Shown in pieces: positions 44,517-57,800 of a stretch of DNA of 64,000 nt. The DNA is from Scilla litardierei (taxonomy: Eukaryota > Streptophyta > Magnoliopsida > Asparagales > Asparagaceae). The stretch lies in contig CM061141.1 in NCBI GenBank assembly GCA_030789695.1, positions 320,356,452 to 320,420,451 of the forward strand, written 5' to 3'. The position numbers were made by a program, and so were the translations under genes. Each line of letters begins with the position of its first letter. Positions within the stretch are counted from its first letter, which is position 1. The notes beneath the pieces were generated by a model. That model was given only the letters and a program-made list of their open reading frames with translations. It ran no database searches and was not told the DNA's origin.

Positions 44517-47325
44517 GAACAAAGCAAACACAAGCCCCATTTCCCCCCACTTACTCCACTTGGACCCGAGCCCTTTTTCTCGTATACGAAACGCAACCAA
44601 AACCTATCCATAGTCGCTCTTTCTCTCTTCTCTCTCTTTCAATGGAACGAGTAGTAAACACAGCGCCATGCTCTCTTTCATTTAATGAAACCCTAGCCCA
44701 ACACGATGAGCTGCCCTCTTCGGTTACGAAGAGTCCTTTTCGGAATTGAACTTTATATTCGCATACGACTTTTCCTCCCCTCCAAGTTATCGGATTTACA
44801 CCCTCCCCTCATCTATTTAAGTCCAACGAATTCTAGGGTTTTATTACACGAAGATTTTCTGAAAATTTCTGATTTAAGTTTTTCTTTCGAATTTGAGCTT
44901 GGGGATCTTTGATTTCTTGGCTATCATCGGAGATGGTAGATTATTTGTTACTTTAAGATTTTGATTTATTTTCTTTGTTTATTTTCTGAAATTGAGTTTG
45001 ATCGATAAACGGTTTGCATGGGTTATTGTTGAGGATCTTTGAGTTAGGAGATGATTTACTTAAACCTCAAGAAATTTCTACGCACGAAATTCTCTGCAGT
45101 ACTAAGGGCTGGTGTGGCGACCTCACCGCTGTCCGCCTTCCTTTGGTTTCTCGGTCGGCTTTTCTTTTAGTTTCTTACCTTGTAGTTGTTCGCCGTGGAG
45201 ACCCTTGCCACTGTTACTGTTTAGATGCATGCTCTCTAATTTATTGTTATGTCGGGCTTTAGGCTTGTTGATCTATTTTGAAATTGGGCTTTGAGTTGAA
45301 TATTGGGCTTACTAAACCAATTACATACTAGGGCCTTCCTTCTTGTGCTATCCCTGGGCACTTCGCCCGGGCGTGAGTCTGGGGAATTTCTGCTCTTGAG
45401 TAGCCTTTGGGCCTTAGCCCACTGTTGGAGTTTCAGATTTATGTCTTGAGGCCGCGAATGGGTTCTGGACATATAGTTGGAAATTTGGGGGGTTGTACCG
45501 TTCCTAAGCTATAGTTTATGCAAATCTCCACTGAGCTAGTAAACTACAAATTAACTAGGATGTCGAGAACTGTGAATCTGATCCTATGGTCATCCCTTTT
45601 CCTAGAGTTTAATTATATTTTTAGTTTTGTATCTGATTCTATTTTTAATTAAAATTGCGTTTGTTTACTGAAAATTTTGTTAAGAAAAGAATTTGCTCTT
45701 ATACTAGAACTTGATTACTTCACTTGCTAGCAAAGATTGAACTGTAAATTGTATCGACTAAGTTGCATAATTAGATTAGGGGCTGCTATGAAACATAATA
45801 CTATTATAACTGCTTTATGACTTGGCACTAGTACTTAGTCACATGACATGCTACCATTGTTGTTTACCATACTGGGATATTGAACTTTTGCATAGAACAC
45901 CCTATCTACATAATCTAGGTTGATTATGACAATGACAACTTATGACATGAAACTTAAAGAATTTCTAAATGACTATAAAACTGTTACAGAGTCTCACATG
46001 ACACTTAATACAAAAATAGGATTTGAACAATCATATACTTGATACTGCAAACGTTTAACCACATTTTAATATTTCTTTTACATAGTTCTTGTTACAAAGT
46101 GACATTAAATGAAAAACTGCCACAGTGTTCACATATAATCTGTTTATTACTTATGAACAAGTGATATGGTCCAAAATGCATGGCATGATTATAATGAATA
46201 GTATATTAGGAATTATTTGCTTGAATATCGTACACTAGTGCATGTTTCCAATATTGTATCTATTCGTTAGTTATTGTACACAGATCACAGATATTGTACA
46301 TGTGTCAGGATTGAAAACCGAATACTACATGGAATAAAGTGTCACTGTACACCAGGGACCACCTCTTGAATCCATGAGAGCCATCTCAGAATCCCTTCAA
46401 CAGTTTATATTGAAAATAATCACAGCCACATATATAATATTGGTTGACATGATAATAAACTTGACACACCTTACCAACACTGTACATAGTTTTAGATTTT
46501 ACTGGAAATGGAGTAACATATATTAGAGAGAGTATGGGTGCGATTGGAGCCATACTTTCGCCCGTATCTGGAAGAATTTTCTTTCATGTTTCTTGTTCCT
46601 AGGATCCTAAGTCCCTTCCTCTTTTTTTATTTTTGGACTCGGTTCGGGGTAGCTTCCCGCAGACTAATGTGGTCTTCGGTTTGCATATTTGTGCTCTCCA
46701 ATATAAGTCACATTACTAACATAAAACATCATAGTTTAGTACACAAGATAATGCTTACGGGATGGTCTATTTAATCCTAGGACTATTACTACAGCTTTCT
46801 CGTTGTCATGTTCAAATAATCTTTGATTGCTAGCGTGACTTTTTTGAATTATGGCCATGTATTAACTATCAAATTGTCATTGTAGCTTTATTAATTAATG
46901 ATAGTAACAGTGTATTGTATGCATGTTATTTAGTATTGTCGTTCTGTTATTTTACTAGTTTTTAACTATTTATATCATGTTACACTTGTTCGGTGGTTTA
47001 ACTGCCTGTCATATGATGATAACTGTTGTTCCTCTTCAGTAGTTACTGTAGTGCACTATAGTTATTATTTTGTTGTGTGCATAAACCGATTGCTTGGGTT
47101 AGATATAATTTACTTTAATTTAATCTTACATCTATCAGGTGTTGAACATGTCTTCTAGTGAATTTCAGAGTTCTAAGATTAGCTTTCATTCCTTCGAGTC
47201 ATGCACAGATTCTAAGGTATGTTATTCGGTATATTACTATTCTGCCTATTCTGTTTTCATTAGTAATCAGCAGGACCTGCAGATTCTTGAAAAAAATTAC
47301 AATCACTAGAAATCATGACGTTACA
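43900..47325 (+). repeat. 5' LTR of the long-LTR element (3426 bp)
   Basis: Contains a (TC)n run of 72 bp at 44441-44512 and a TATA-like CTATTTAAGTCC near 44813, followed by GAATTCTAGGGTTTT, probably near the transcript start. No protein domain was found; Ser/Leu or Arg/Glu repeat frames come from the TC run. Confidence 0.85.
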
Positions 47326-47570
47326 AGTCGAGGCCTATGCATGTGCGCGTTGGCCACCTTGTGAATAGTATAGGTTGAGTAGAATGTACCATAAAACATA
47401 CCCGTATCAACTTTCATCTCTTTATTCGAATCCTTTTTAGCTTATAAAAATATTTTCGTCATCCATTCGATCCATCGAGCTCTCCTCGTAACTTTGTTTG
47501 ACTATCTCTATCAATCCATTTCTCTCACTTTTGAAAATTCCGAGAACGGAATTTTTTAAGGTGGGTAGAA
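47326..47570 (+). other. Interior of the long-LTR element with hairpin and polypurine tract
   Basis: 245 bp. No tRNA-Met-type primer binding site follows the 5' LTR. A 9-bp stem, AAAATTCCG, with loop AGAA lies at 47534-47555. The tract TTAAGGTGGGTAGAA ends at 47570, immediately before the 3' LTR. Confidence 0.75.
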
Positions 47571-48126
47571 TGTAATTCCCGTACTTTCACTATCAAGAAA
47601 TTTCTATAAATTTTTTCCATAACTTTTCAAAATGATTTTTTTCGAAAATTTTCTCCTTTTTCTTTCCTTCTTTTCTCCTCTTTTCTTAGCATAATAGCCT
47701 CGGCCCATTTATTGTTACTTCTTCCCCCTCTTTAATTCTATCATCTCCATTCTCCACACTTAAACAAAAGCCTGCAAGCTTTGGCACATTCCCCCCTCTT
47801 TGTTTGCATATTAGCCCAGCCATCTTCTTTCATTTTCCCTCTTCCTTTAGAGAAGCCCACAGATATAGGCCCAGACTCTTCATCTCTCTTTTCTTCTATT
47901 TTCTTTCCCACTTCCATTTTCTAAAGTCACGGCCCAGCCTCTTTTCTAACCTCTTCTTTAATTCTTTATTTAATAAAGAGGCTCGTCAGCCCAACAAAAT
48001 ATCCCTCCCTTTATTCTTTCCTTTTTCTTAATTTGCTTTTAAGTTGGCCCAGCCCACTCCACAACACAAGTCCTCAAACAAAAGCCCAAAACCTAAGATG
48101 TTTTCCCTCAAACACCAAATCAATCG

Positions 48127-48186
<60 letters not shown>

Positions 48187-51012
48187 GAACAAAGCAAACC
48201 CAAGCCCTAGCTTTCCATACTTCATCCACTTGGACCTGACCCCCTTTTCTCATAATATACGAAATGTACCCAAAACCCTTCCACAATCGCTCTTTCTCTG
48301 TTCTCTCCTTTCCAATCGAACGAGCAGCAAACACAATGCCACTCTTTTTCCTTCAACAAAAACCTAGCCTAACTCGACGAGCCACCGATTCCTCTTCGGT
48401 TACAAAGAGTCCCTTTCGGAATTGAACTCATATTTGCATACGAAATCTCCACTCCTCCACGTTATCGGATTTTCCCCATCCCCTCATCTATTTAAGTCCT
48501 ACGAATTCTAGGGTTTTACTATACGAAAATCTACTTTTTTTTCTTTTTCACAAAATTTTTGATTTCAGTTCTTCTTTCGGATTTGAGCTTGGAGGTCTTT
48601 GATTTCTCGGCTATCATCGGAGACGATAGATTATTTTCTACTCTAAGCTTTTGGTTTATTTTCTTTGTTTAATTTCTGAAATTGAGTTTGATCGACAATT
48701 TGCACAGGTTATTGTTTGGGATCTGTGGGTTGGGAAATGATGATTCACTTAAACCTCAAGAAATTTCTATGCGAGAAATTCTCGGCACCACTAAGGGCTT
48801 TTGTGGCGACCTCGCCGCTGCCCGCCTTCCTTTGGTTTCTCGGTTGGCTTTTCTTTTGGTTACTTACCTTGTAGTTGGCCGCTGCGGAGACCCTTGTCGT
48901 TGCTACTATTCAGACGTAGGCTCTTTGATTTATTGTTATATCAAGCCTCATGGTTGTTGATCTATTTTGAAATTGGGCTTTGAGTTGACTACTAGGCTTA
49001 CTTAACCAATTACCTACTTGGGCCTTCTTTCTTGTGCTATCCCTAGTCACTTCGCCCAGGCATGAGTCTGGGGGTTTTGTTCTGTTGACCAGCCTTTGTC
49101 GTTAGCCGACTGTTGGAATTTCAGAGTTATGTCTTGAGGCCGTGAATGTGTTTTGAACCTATTGTTTGGGAATCTGGGGTTGTACTGTTCCTAAGTTATA
49201 GTTTAGGCAAATCTCCCCTAGGCGGGTAAACTACAAATTAACTAGGATGTTGAGAACTGTGAATCTGATCCGATGGTCATCCATTTTCCTAAAGTTCAAT
49301 TATTTTTCAGTTTTGTATCTGATTCTATTTTTAATTAAAATGGTGTAATATATTTCGTTTACTGAAAATAATTTTGTTACAAAAAGAATTTGATCTTAGA
49401 CTTGAACTTGTTTACTTCACATGCAAGCAGAGATGTAACTGTTAATGGATCAACTAAGTTGCATAGTTAGGTTAGGGGCTATGAAAGATAATATTGTTAT
49501 AACTGCTTTATGACTTGGCACTAGTAATTTGTCACATGACATGCTACCATTGTTATTTACCATACTAGGACATTGAACTTTTGCATAGAATCCCATAGCT
49601 ACGTAATCTAGGTTGATTATGACCATGACAACTTATGACATGAAATTTAGAGAACTTCTAGATGACTAGAAAACTGTTATAAAACCTGACATGACACTTA
49701 ATACAAAAATAGGATTTGAAGAATCATATACTTGATACTGCAACTGTTTAACCAAATTTAGTACTTTAATATTTCTTTTACATAGTTCTTGTTACAAAGT
49801 GACATTAAATTAAAAACTGCCACCGTGTTCACATATAATCAGTTCATTACTTAGGAACAATTAATATGATCCAAAATGCATGGCAAGATTATAATGAATA
49901 GTATATTATGAATTATTTGCTTGAATGTCGTACACTAGTGCATGCTTTCGATATTGTATCTGTTTATTGGTTATTGTACATAGATCACAGATATTGTACA
50001 TGTTCAAGATTGAAAACCAAATACTACATGGAACAAAGTGTCAGTGCACAACATGGCCACCTCTTGAACCTATGAGAGCTACATCTAGAATCCCTTCAAC
50101 AGTTTATATTGAAAATCCTCACAGTCACATATACAATATTGGTTGACATGACACTGAGTTCGACACATCTCACCAACACTGTACATAGTTATAAATTTCA
50201 CTGGGAATGGTACAACCCATATTAGAGAGAGTACGGGAGCAAATGGAGACATGCTTTCGACCTGTATCTGGGAGGATTTCCTTTTATGTTTCTTGTTCTA
50301 AGGATCTCGAGTCCTTGTTTCTTATTTTTGGACTCGGCACATGGTAGCTCCCCGCGATACAAGGTGGTCTTCGGGTTGCATATCGTGCTCTCCAATATGA
50401 GTCACATCACTAGCATATGACATCACAGTTTACTGCACAAGATATTGTTTGCGGGATAGTCTATCTTATGCTATGACTATTACTATAGCTTTCTCGTTGA
50501 CATGTTCAAATAATCATTGCTTGTTAGTGAGACATTTTTAAACTCTGGTCATGTATTAACTATCAATTGGCACTGTAGCTTTATTGTTTAATAATGGCAA
50601 TACTGTCTAGTATGCTTGTCATTTAGTATTATCGATCTGTCACTTTACTAGTACTGTTTATATCATGTGTTCAATAGTTTACTTTACTTGAATGTCACTT
50701 GATCATAACTTTTACTCATGTTCAGTAGTTACTGTCTTGCACTATTATTATTATTTTGTTGTGTGCATAAACTGATTGCTTGGGTTAGATATAATCTATT
50801 CTAATCCAATCGTACATCTCTCGGGTGTTGAACATCTCTTCTAATGAGTTTTATAGTTCTAGGATTAGCTTTCTTTCCTTCGAGCCATGCACAGAGATTC
50901 TGAGATATGTTTCCTGTTATATTAATATTCTGCATATTCTGTTTTCACTGGTAACCAGCAGGACCTACATATTCTTGAAAAAGTAACGACCCCTAGAAAT
51001 CAGAATGTTACA
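47571..51012 (+). repeat. 3' LTR of the long-LTR element (3442 bp)
   Basis: Pairs with 43900-47325 over its whole length. Its (TC)n run is 54 bp (48129-48182), 18 bp shorter than in the 5' copy. A TATA-like CTATTTAAGTCC is conserved near 48488. Confidence 0.85.
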
Positions 51013-51017
51013 ATGCA

Positions 51018-51378
51018 GATTTCTGAGTGATATGTCTTGAGTGGATTTCAGTTTATGTATTTATATTTCTAGATACATTGTATCTTTCAAATTGTAACAA
51101 ACTTTTTGTATTTTTCATATTTGAAGGAACAGATTTATATGAATATATTAGTACATGTATACTATTGGCTATTGGCTATATTGTTGGTAACTAGCAGAAC
51201 ATACATCATATGCGAAAGACAAATCACGTCCACTAGAAAGCAGGGTGTGACAATTTGCCATCACTGTAGCTTACACCAAAGATATGTATTACATCCTTAT
51301 CTCTTAGCATTAATTGCATGTGATTTGTTAAATATATTCACAATGAATTCTATTTTTTCTTCTCAATACATGTGCTAG
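51018..51378. other. Right flank of the long-LTR element with an LTR-end scrap
   Basis: About 51170-51256 resembles the last 80 bp of the neighbouring LTR (TGGTAACTAGCAGAACATACAT...CCACTAGAAAGCAGGGTGTGACA). It is probably the end of a related, otherwise lost LTR. No gene seen. Confidence 0.45.
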
Positions 51379-51584
51379 TCACTACTGGATGTTAGGCACG
51401 ACACCTAATGCCTTTGCCGCCAAGGCAGTGATTAAAATTAAGAAAACTAACAGCGTGTTGTTGCCGTTGACCACTCCACCATTGGCTGCCTTGGCTTTGC
51501 CTTATGATGCTCGCCATTATATGCACGGTGAACTTGCCCTTCAAAGCAAGAAGATACGAAGGGTTAGGGCCAGTGTCTTAACCC

Positions 51585-51895
51585 AAAAGTGGGTCTAACA
51601 AGAACCACAACACTCACTTCTGTAAGTGGTATGGGGTTAAGTCTGGATAATGCCATAACCCTCCTTTCATTGAAGAATGATGAACAATGAATGACAACGA
51701 CGAGAGGCCAAGAAATAGTAACCCACTTATAGGAGTGGGTTCGACAAGAACAACAAGACTTGCTTCTATAAGTGGTATGTGTTAACATCGGATTATGCCA
51801 TAACCCTCCTTAACATCGGATTATGCCATAACCCTCCTTTCTTTGAAGAACAATGAAAGACAACGACAAGAGGCCAATCAATAGTTTTTTCCCTT
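51585..51895. repeat. Tandem repeat, about 140 bp, two copies, with an inner 26-bp duplication
   Basis: Copies begin near 51585 and 51718. Both share GTGGGTTC/TA(A/G)CAAGAAC, TAAGTGGTATG(G/T)GTTAA, ATGCCATAACCCTCCTT, TTGAAGAA and GACAACGAC(A/G)AGAGGCCAA. In the second copy AACATCGGATTATGCCATAA plus CCCTCCTT is doubled (51784-51838). Confidence 0.75.
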
Positions 51896-51920
51896 CTGCG
51901 TCGGGTGCCTAGAGCCTAAG

Positions 51921-54820
51921 TGTCACGCCCCGCTTCCCAAAAATATGGAGGCGAAGCGTGAGAAGGTCCGCTCAGACTTGAAGCTGCAAAGCTGCAAGTC
52001 CGATAAGCGTCAATCAAATTTAAAACTGCAGGTCCTTGCAACGCGAAACGAAACAAAGATAATAATAACGAAAGAGACAAAAGAAACATCTCAGAATATC
52101 CATAGCAATAATCTCAACATCACAGAAAAGCCACCAGGCTAAAAGAAAAGAGCCTAAAAGAGGCCGAGCATGACCAACAAAAGTACAAAGTACAACAACA
52201 AAGTAATGGTGCAAGCACCGACATCTAACAGCAACCTAAAGCAAAGCAACGCCAACATGCTCTAAAACTGGTCTCCGGTGTCCACGAACTCCTCGACGAA
52301 CGTAGGCTCAGTGTCAGCAACTACCTCGTCTGCTACAACTATCTCTGGCTCAGGGTCTAACATGTGACACCCAAAGAGAAAGGGGCACATGTCAGCAAGT
52401 CTGGAAGACTTGTGCAAGTGAAACTGAAAGTACAAGTAAAGCAACCTAGCAGTTCTAGTATGATGCGATGACATGGCAGTTAAAGTATGGGTGCGGCAGG
52501 TAAAGTAAAGTAAAGTAAAGTACGAGCATGGCATGGCATGGATGACAAGTATTACATGAATCATTCACAAGACAAGTACAAGACAAGAAAAGTAAGCACC
52601 TCGTGCACAGAGATTCCGTCTTTTGGCTAGAGGGCGGATCAGGCCACTCCTAAGCTCAAGTAACCGTTTATCCCTACCCCTCCACGTGTATCGGGCATTG
52701 GTTTCTAGCCAACACATGAGGCCCGCTTCTGGACCACGAGCCAGGAAGTGTTTTAAACAAGTATGGCGTAGGGGTGCACCTAGCCGGTCCAGGGAACCCG
52801 AGCATTGGCTTTTGACCAACACATGAGGCCAGTTTCCCCCGGAAGTAGTTTTCAAGGAGTACAAGTATTGTAGCGTGTGCTACGAACGCGACATTCAATG
52901 CATGGATGACATGACATGGCAAGTAGTAAAGCGTACAAGTAAGGAAAGTAAACGTGACAGTTTAGTATGCATGAACAACAAGTTTAAGGGGTGGATCTAG
53001 CTTCGTTGTCAAGCTAGATCAATTAGGTGACGGATCTAGTTTCGTTGTCAAACTAGATCAAGTAGGCGTCTAGCCAGCTATCATTTCACTGACTAGTCTC
53101 TTTTACGCTAGGAACAAGGAAGTGGCCTAAAAACATGGCCCTACACAAGAGTTGGCAAGTTTCACTTGCCTGCAAGCACGACGTCTGAGCACACCGTCCA
53201 ATGAGTCCAAAATCACAATTATCCTACGTGCACAAGTCCATCGGCCTAAAGTCCATATTATTAATCTTGATTAGTGAATTTAAAACATTTAAAATACTTT
53301 GAAAATACCGATTTTAGTCTTGATTAGCATGCATTGGGTTGGGGGTCCTAGGGGTGCAAAACGTTACCTCAACACGACGCGAAAGCTACACCGGCGTCGG
53401 GTAGCGACACCGGGAGTTGGAATAATAGAACGCGCTCCAAGTCCTGATTCCAATATAGTTTCCTCGCTGGAAAGTTCAGAGCATCAACCCGGGCGACGAT
53501 TCCAGATTCCAAAGCTCGCACGTGCGACGACGGCCTACGACGTGCGACGACGTCGTACGCGGCAAGTCGTCGAAGAGAACACACTTAGGTGGGGCCCACA
53601 GCAGTCCTAGGGGCCTTTGGGGGACCCACAATAACTCTGGAGAACTTGGGGGGCCCACGGTGGCAAGTGGTGCGACGGATGCGGGGTTGCGACGTTTGCT
53701 CTCGGTCGTACTCAGCCAAATGCGGGGGGCTCCGTCGGTCGCTGCGGGGAAACGGGCTTGTGCAGCGCAGCGGGTCGGTGCGGGGTCGGGGCTCTCGGTC
53801 GGTGCGGAGGGAGGGGTCGGTCGTGCGCTGTGGATGCGGGGTTGCAACGTTGCAACGTTGCAACGTTGCAACATCGATCGGTGCGGGCGGCCCGCTCGGT
53901 CAGACACGAGCGGATGCGGGCGACAAGGCGGGGTCGATGCGGAGCGTTGGTGCGGAGCGGGGATGCGGCGACAGCGGGGGCGGCCATCGGTCTGACCGAG
54001 AGAATCTCTCGGTCAGGCACGGAGAAGCGGGGCGATGGCTGCAGCGGAGCGGGCGGGGCTTGGTGCGGGTGGAGCTGCCGGTCAGACCGAGGGAACGGGG
54101 GCGATTTCTTCGGTCGTGCGGCTGCCGTTCGTCGCAACGTTGCGACGAATCGTCGCAACGTCAATTTTGGGTTTTGGAAGAGGCTAGGGCTAATTTCTTG
54201 CGAAAATAGGTCTTCCTAGGGGTTGCTTATACAGTATAGATGAGTTGACTTGGTCTAGGGCTAAATCTAATAGGATTAGAAGTTTAAAATAATTTAAAAT
54301 TTGAAATTCAACTTCTCCAACTCACCCAAGGATTTGACTTGGTCCAAATGAGCTGGAAATTGGCTCAAAAATTCTTTAAAACGTTTTAAACTCAAATAAA
54401 TTTTATTTGGCCGAAAATAATTTAAAAATTAATTATTAAAAATAATATAAAACTTGTTAAAAATATAAAAGTGGTCAAATAAACTCCAAAAATTATAAAA
54501 TAAATATCGTGGTGATCGTGACGACGAATGTGAGCTAACTAAGAAGACGGATCTCAAATTCGACGTCGGACGACGAAACTAAAAATAGAAACGTCTCCCG
54601 TCAAGAGTGAAAATCGTCACGTCTCATCGAGTAAGTTTAAATTGTGGAAAAACGACTCGAGAAGTGTCGTTCCAAGATAGTGCCACTATTTAATACTCTC
54701 AGAGACGTTCGCAACGGCATATCACACAAAAGTGTTCACGAACAAACAAAGTCTAAAACAAACACGTGCACGGTCAAAAGCACGTGCACGAACAACGTAC
54801 CACGAAAAGTGGTCGTTACA
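51921..54820 (-). repeat. 3' LTR of the minus-strand LARD (2900 bp)
   Basis: GC- and CpG-rich between about 53640 and 54160, with overlapping open frames in most phases that carry no known domain. It contains GTTGCAAC in four tandem copies (about 53844-53873), the palindrome TTCGTCGCAACGTTGCGACG (about 54127-54148, with two more bases), and a hairpin, CTGACCGAGAG/CTCTCGGTCAG, near 53993-54017. Confidence 0.9.
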
Positions 54821-57800
54821 TCCTCCCCACCTTAGAATAAAGTCCGTCCTCGGACTTTCTAATATATCTAGTCGCTCTAATAACTACTCCAATCAAGTCA
54901 TATAATAATTCAACCAGGTATAGTCATTACAAGTGCTTATATACGCACTAGGTAGTCAAACATTTACACTACCACCACGTATACATATACATTCACATAC
55001 GTATACACTTATACCTATTATAGTCAGTCAAATTCATACATGTATTTGAATCAGGTATATAAACATACATCCCTTATATAACTGCTACTCACAAAACAAT
55101 AGTTCAGATACTTATATAAGGATAGTCTCACACTTAGCCAATACAATCATTGCTCTACCTATATGTAGCTACCTATGCACAAACATCAAGGGTATACTAC
55201 CCTCTAATATTCATCCAATACAAAACATCTCAACACATATAGTCACACCATACCACTATTAGATCAAATTCACCATATATAATATACACTCACCACTTCT
55301 ATAATTTCATATTATATATAGTCATTCAAATGCATTCAAATATTTCACTATACATTCACATTACGTACGGTCCTATAACTGTATTTACGACACGCCACAT
55401 ATATCATAGTCATCAAGCCTATAACTAAGCACATACCTACCAGTGCATGGTGCACACCCATACACGCTAACATTTCATTTACGCATACCATTCATACCAT
55501 TATATTACTAGCACATCTATGCACCTAGTTTTAGCTAGCACACAAGCAAGTCCTTAATAAATAACTATACCACAAGACCAACACCTATAACTATATACTG
55601 GTGTAGCGACCCACAGTCTTGTGCGTAACTCAACCAGGCACAAACACTTCTATTACTATACATACATCAAACATTGCTATATTCAAACTACAAACATACA
55701 TTCAATATACTTAGAGTATACTCACTCAAGCTTGAGTGAGACTCAATACACACATCAGAATATTCTATACACGTAACACGGCATTCATACATATACCAAT
55801 ACCACTCCATTATATATATATATATATGCATCTACCAATACAACCATATACATTCCATAGGTCAATCACACTTAATATTTAGTCAGATAACACCCACATA
55901 GTTAAATCAATTTATATACCATAATAATAACATTACCGACATCAGCACCCACATATTTATAATACCCTCTCTAGTACAAACATTCACCGTATAGTCACAC
56001 ATAAATAATGTATATATTCACACCATAGCCTACTACCTATAATTAGTATACTAACACATCCACACATACATAATTAAGATGTGCAATAGTCGTGTATACC
56101 TCACGGTATGCACGCATGCAACATCCCGAAAAGCAAGCAATACCAATCAAAATTATACTCCTACTACCATATGTATATCACCTATATACTCAGGCATCAA
56201 AACATAACTACTTATGTCTAAACACAATGCATACCCACATACGAGCACACGCTCATACGTGCTAATATATATGGGTCACTCAATAGGCCTACTTACTTAA
56301 CTATACGTACACCTATTATTATCACTACTATCATACACATAGCTTTACCAATCATTTACTTCAACCATTATAAGTATCTCTAACTACATACACAACTTAG
56401 ATATTTCAATGCTAACTCTAATACACAGGCATCCCTAGTATAATATAGCTATCTACACAAAAATCTATAACTACTAACACACCACAACTTCATACTATCA
56501 CGAAAAACTCCGAGTATATATATATACCACACAATAGGCAAGCATCAATATACTATGGGGGCACACTCATTCAAGCCCACGTACACAACTTAGGTATGTG
56601 CACCACGACTACCTCACAAGGTCCAAGGGCCTACTAACAATTAAGGGTTGACACAGACATTGACGGACCCTAAGGCCTAAGCAATGAAGAGAGGTCGAGG
56701 TCGTGACGAGGGAAGGATCGATAAGCACGAGTTCAGATAGGACGAATACAAGGAGACGGCTTGGTTAGGGAAAGCATTGACTCGATGGTGATGTTTAGGT
56801 TGAGGGAAAAGGGAGATGTAGTGATGCTTATATAGGAGGGGAAAAGAAAATAGGGTAAATAGCATGAGCTAAAATACGCAAAATTGAAAACTGTTGTACT
56901 TCAAAAAAAAGTTGGAATTCCTCATCTGTATAAAATATTTGAAGATCGATAAAGCGCGTTGAAATAAGTTTGAGTCGAATATTCATAATAAGAGAAAATG
57001 TTTTATTGGTTTATATAAAATCAATGTAAAAGGAAGTAAAATTATTTACACGAATATTAAGGACATGGTTTAGAAAATTCTATCCGTTAGTGTTGTCAAA
57101 AGTTTTTGAAAGTCAAAGAATGAAATCAAGTAACGGAAGGATTTAAACTCATGTTAAATGCTTCAAAACTTTAGGCTATGGAAAATTTTAAAATAACCAA
57201 CATTGAAACTACTTTTAGAGAACCAGGGTTTGCAAAAAAAAATGAAAAAAAAACTGATTTACGCAGGGTTCTTAATATACGAGCACCACAAGTCTGGCAC
57301 GGATATAAAAATAATTGAAATTCAATTTGGTTTAGAAATTTTTCCAAAAGCGTGTATGGTGAGCGGAAGAAAATAATAGTAATTTAGCATAAGAATTATC
57401 AAGGTCGAATAGCAAATCTTTAAAATCAAGTCAGGGGGTCTAAAGAAGGAAGAGGTTATGAAAATAGCGATTTTGCAAAAATCTGAAGTAGCGAAAACGA
57501 CGAGCAAAAGCCAACTTGCTGAAAGCTGAAATTCCATGTGTCTTGAAAGTATATTAAAGTAAACGCGACGTTTCATTCGTATAAGAAGGAAAATTATAAA
57601 TCGTATTGGGAAAAATAAAAGTACGGTTCTATATAAAATTAATATATGAAGGGCAACACAATTACATAAGTACGGAAATTATAGGCTGGAAAAATATTAT
57701 AACTAGTGTTCAAAAATTTCGACAAAAGTTTTTAAAAAAAAATTTAAATCAATGAAGGAGTATGAAGTATAAGTATATTAAAATTTTGAACAAGGTTAAA

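Larger units (their letters stand above)
43900..51012 (+). mobile_element. Non-autonomous long-LTR element (LARD/Tekay-like), almost no interior
   Basis: Two copies of a 3.43-kb LTR (43900-47325 and 47571-51012), both TGT...TTACA, enclose only 245 bp. The flanking pentamers ACGCA (43895-43899) and ATGCA (51013-51017) differ by one CpG-type transition, so they are probably the target duplication. The interior ends in TTTTTTAAGGTGGGTAGAA (polypurine tract) preceded by a hairpin, an arrangement resembling Tekay/Del chromoviruses. No gag or pol is present. LTR identity is moderate by eye, with many scattered differences, so it is an old insertion. Confidence 0.8.

Noticed and set aside
44347..44749. 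Overlapping Ser/Leu- or Arg/Glu-repeat open frames
   Set aside because: They are translations of the TC microsatellite inside an LTR, on both strands; the same occurs at 48028-48367.
43900..51012. A simple segmental duplication of host DNA
   Set aside because: TG...CA ends, a polypurine tract before the second copy and near-matching flanking pentamers fit two LTRs of one element better.
53476..54219. Several overlapping GC-rich open frames on both strands (also at 59989-60663)
   Set aside because: They lie in the CpG-rich part of the LARD LTR, overlap in many phases, have no domain and are disrupted differently between the two LTRs.
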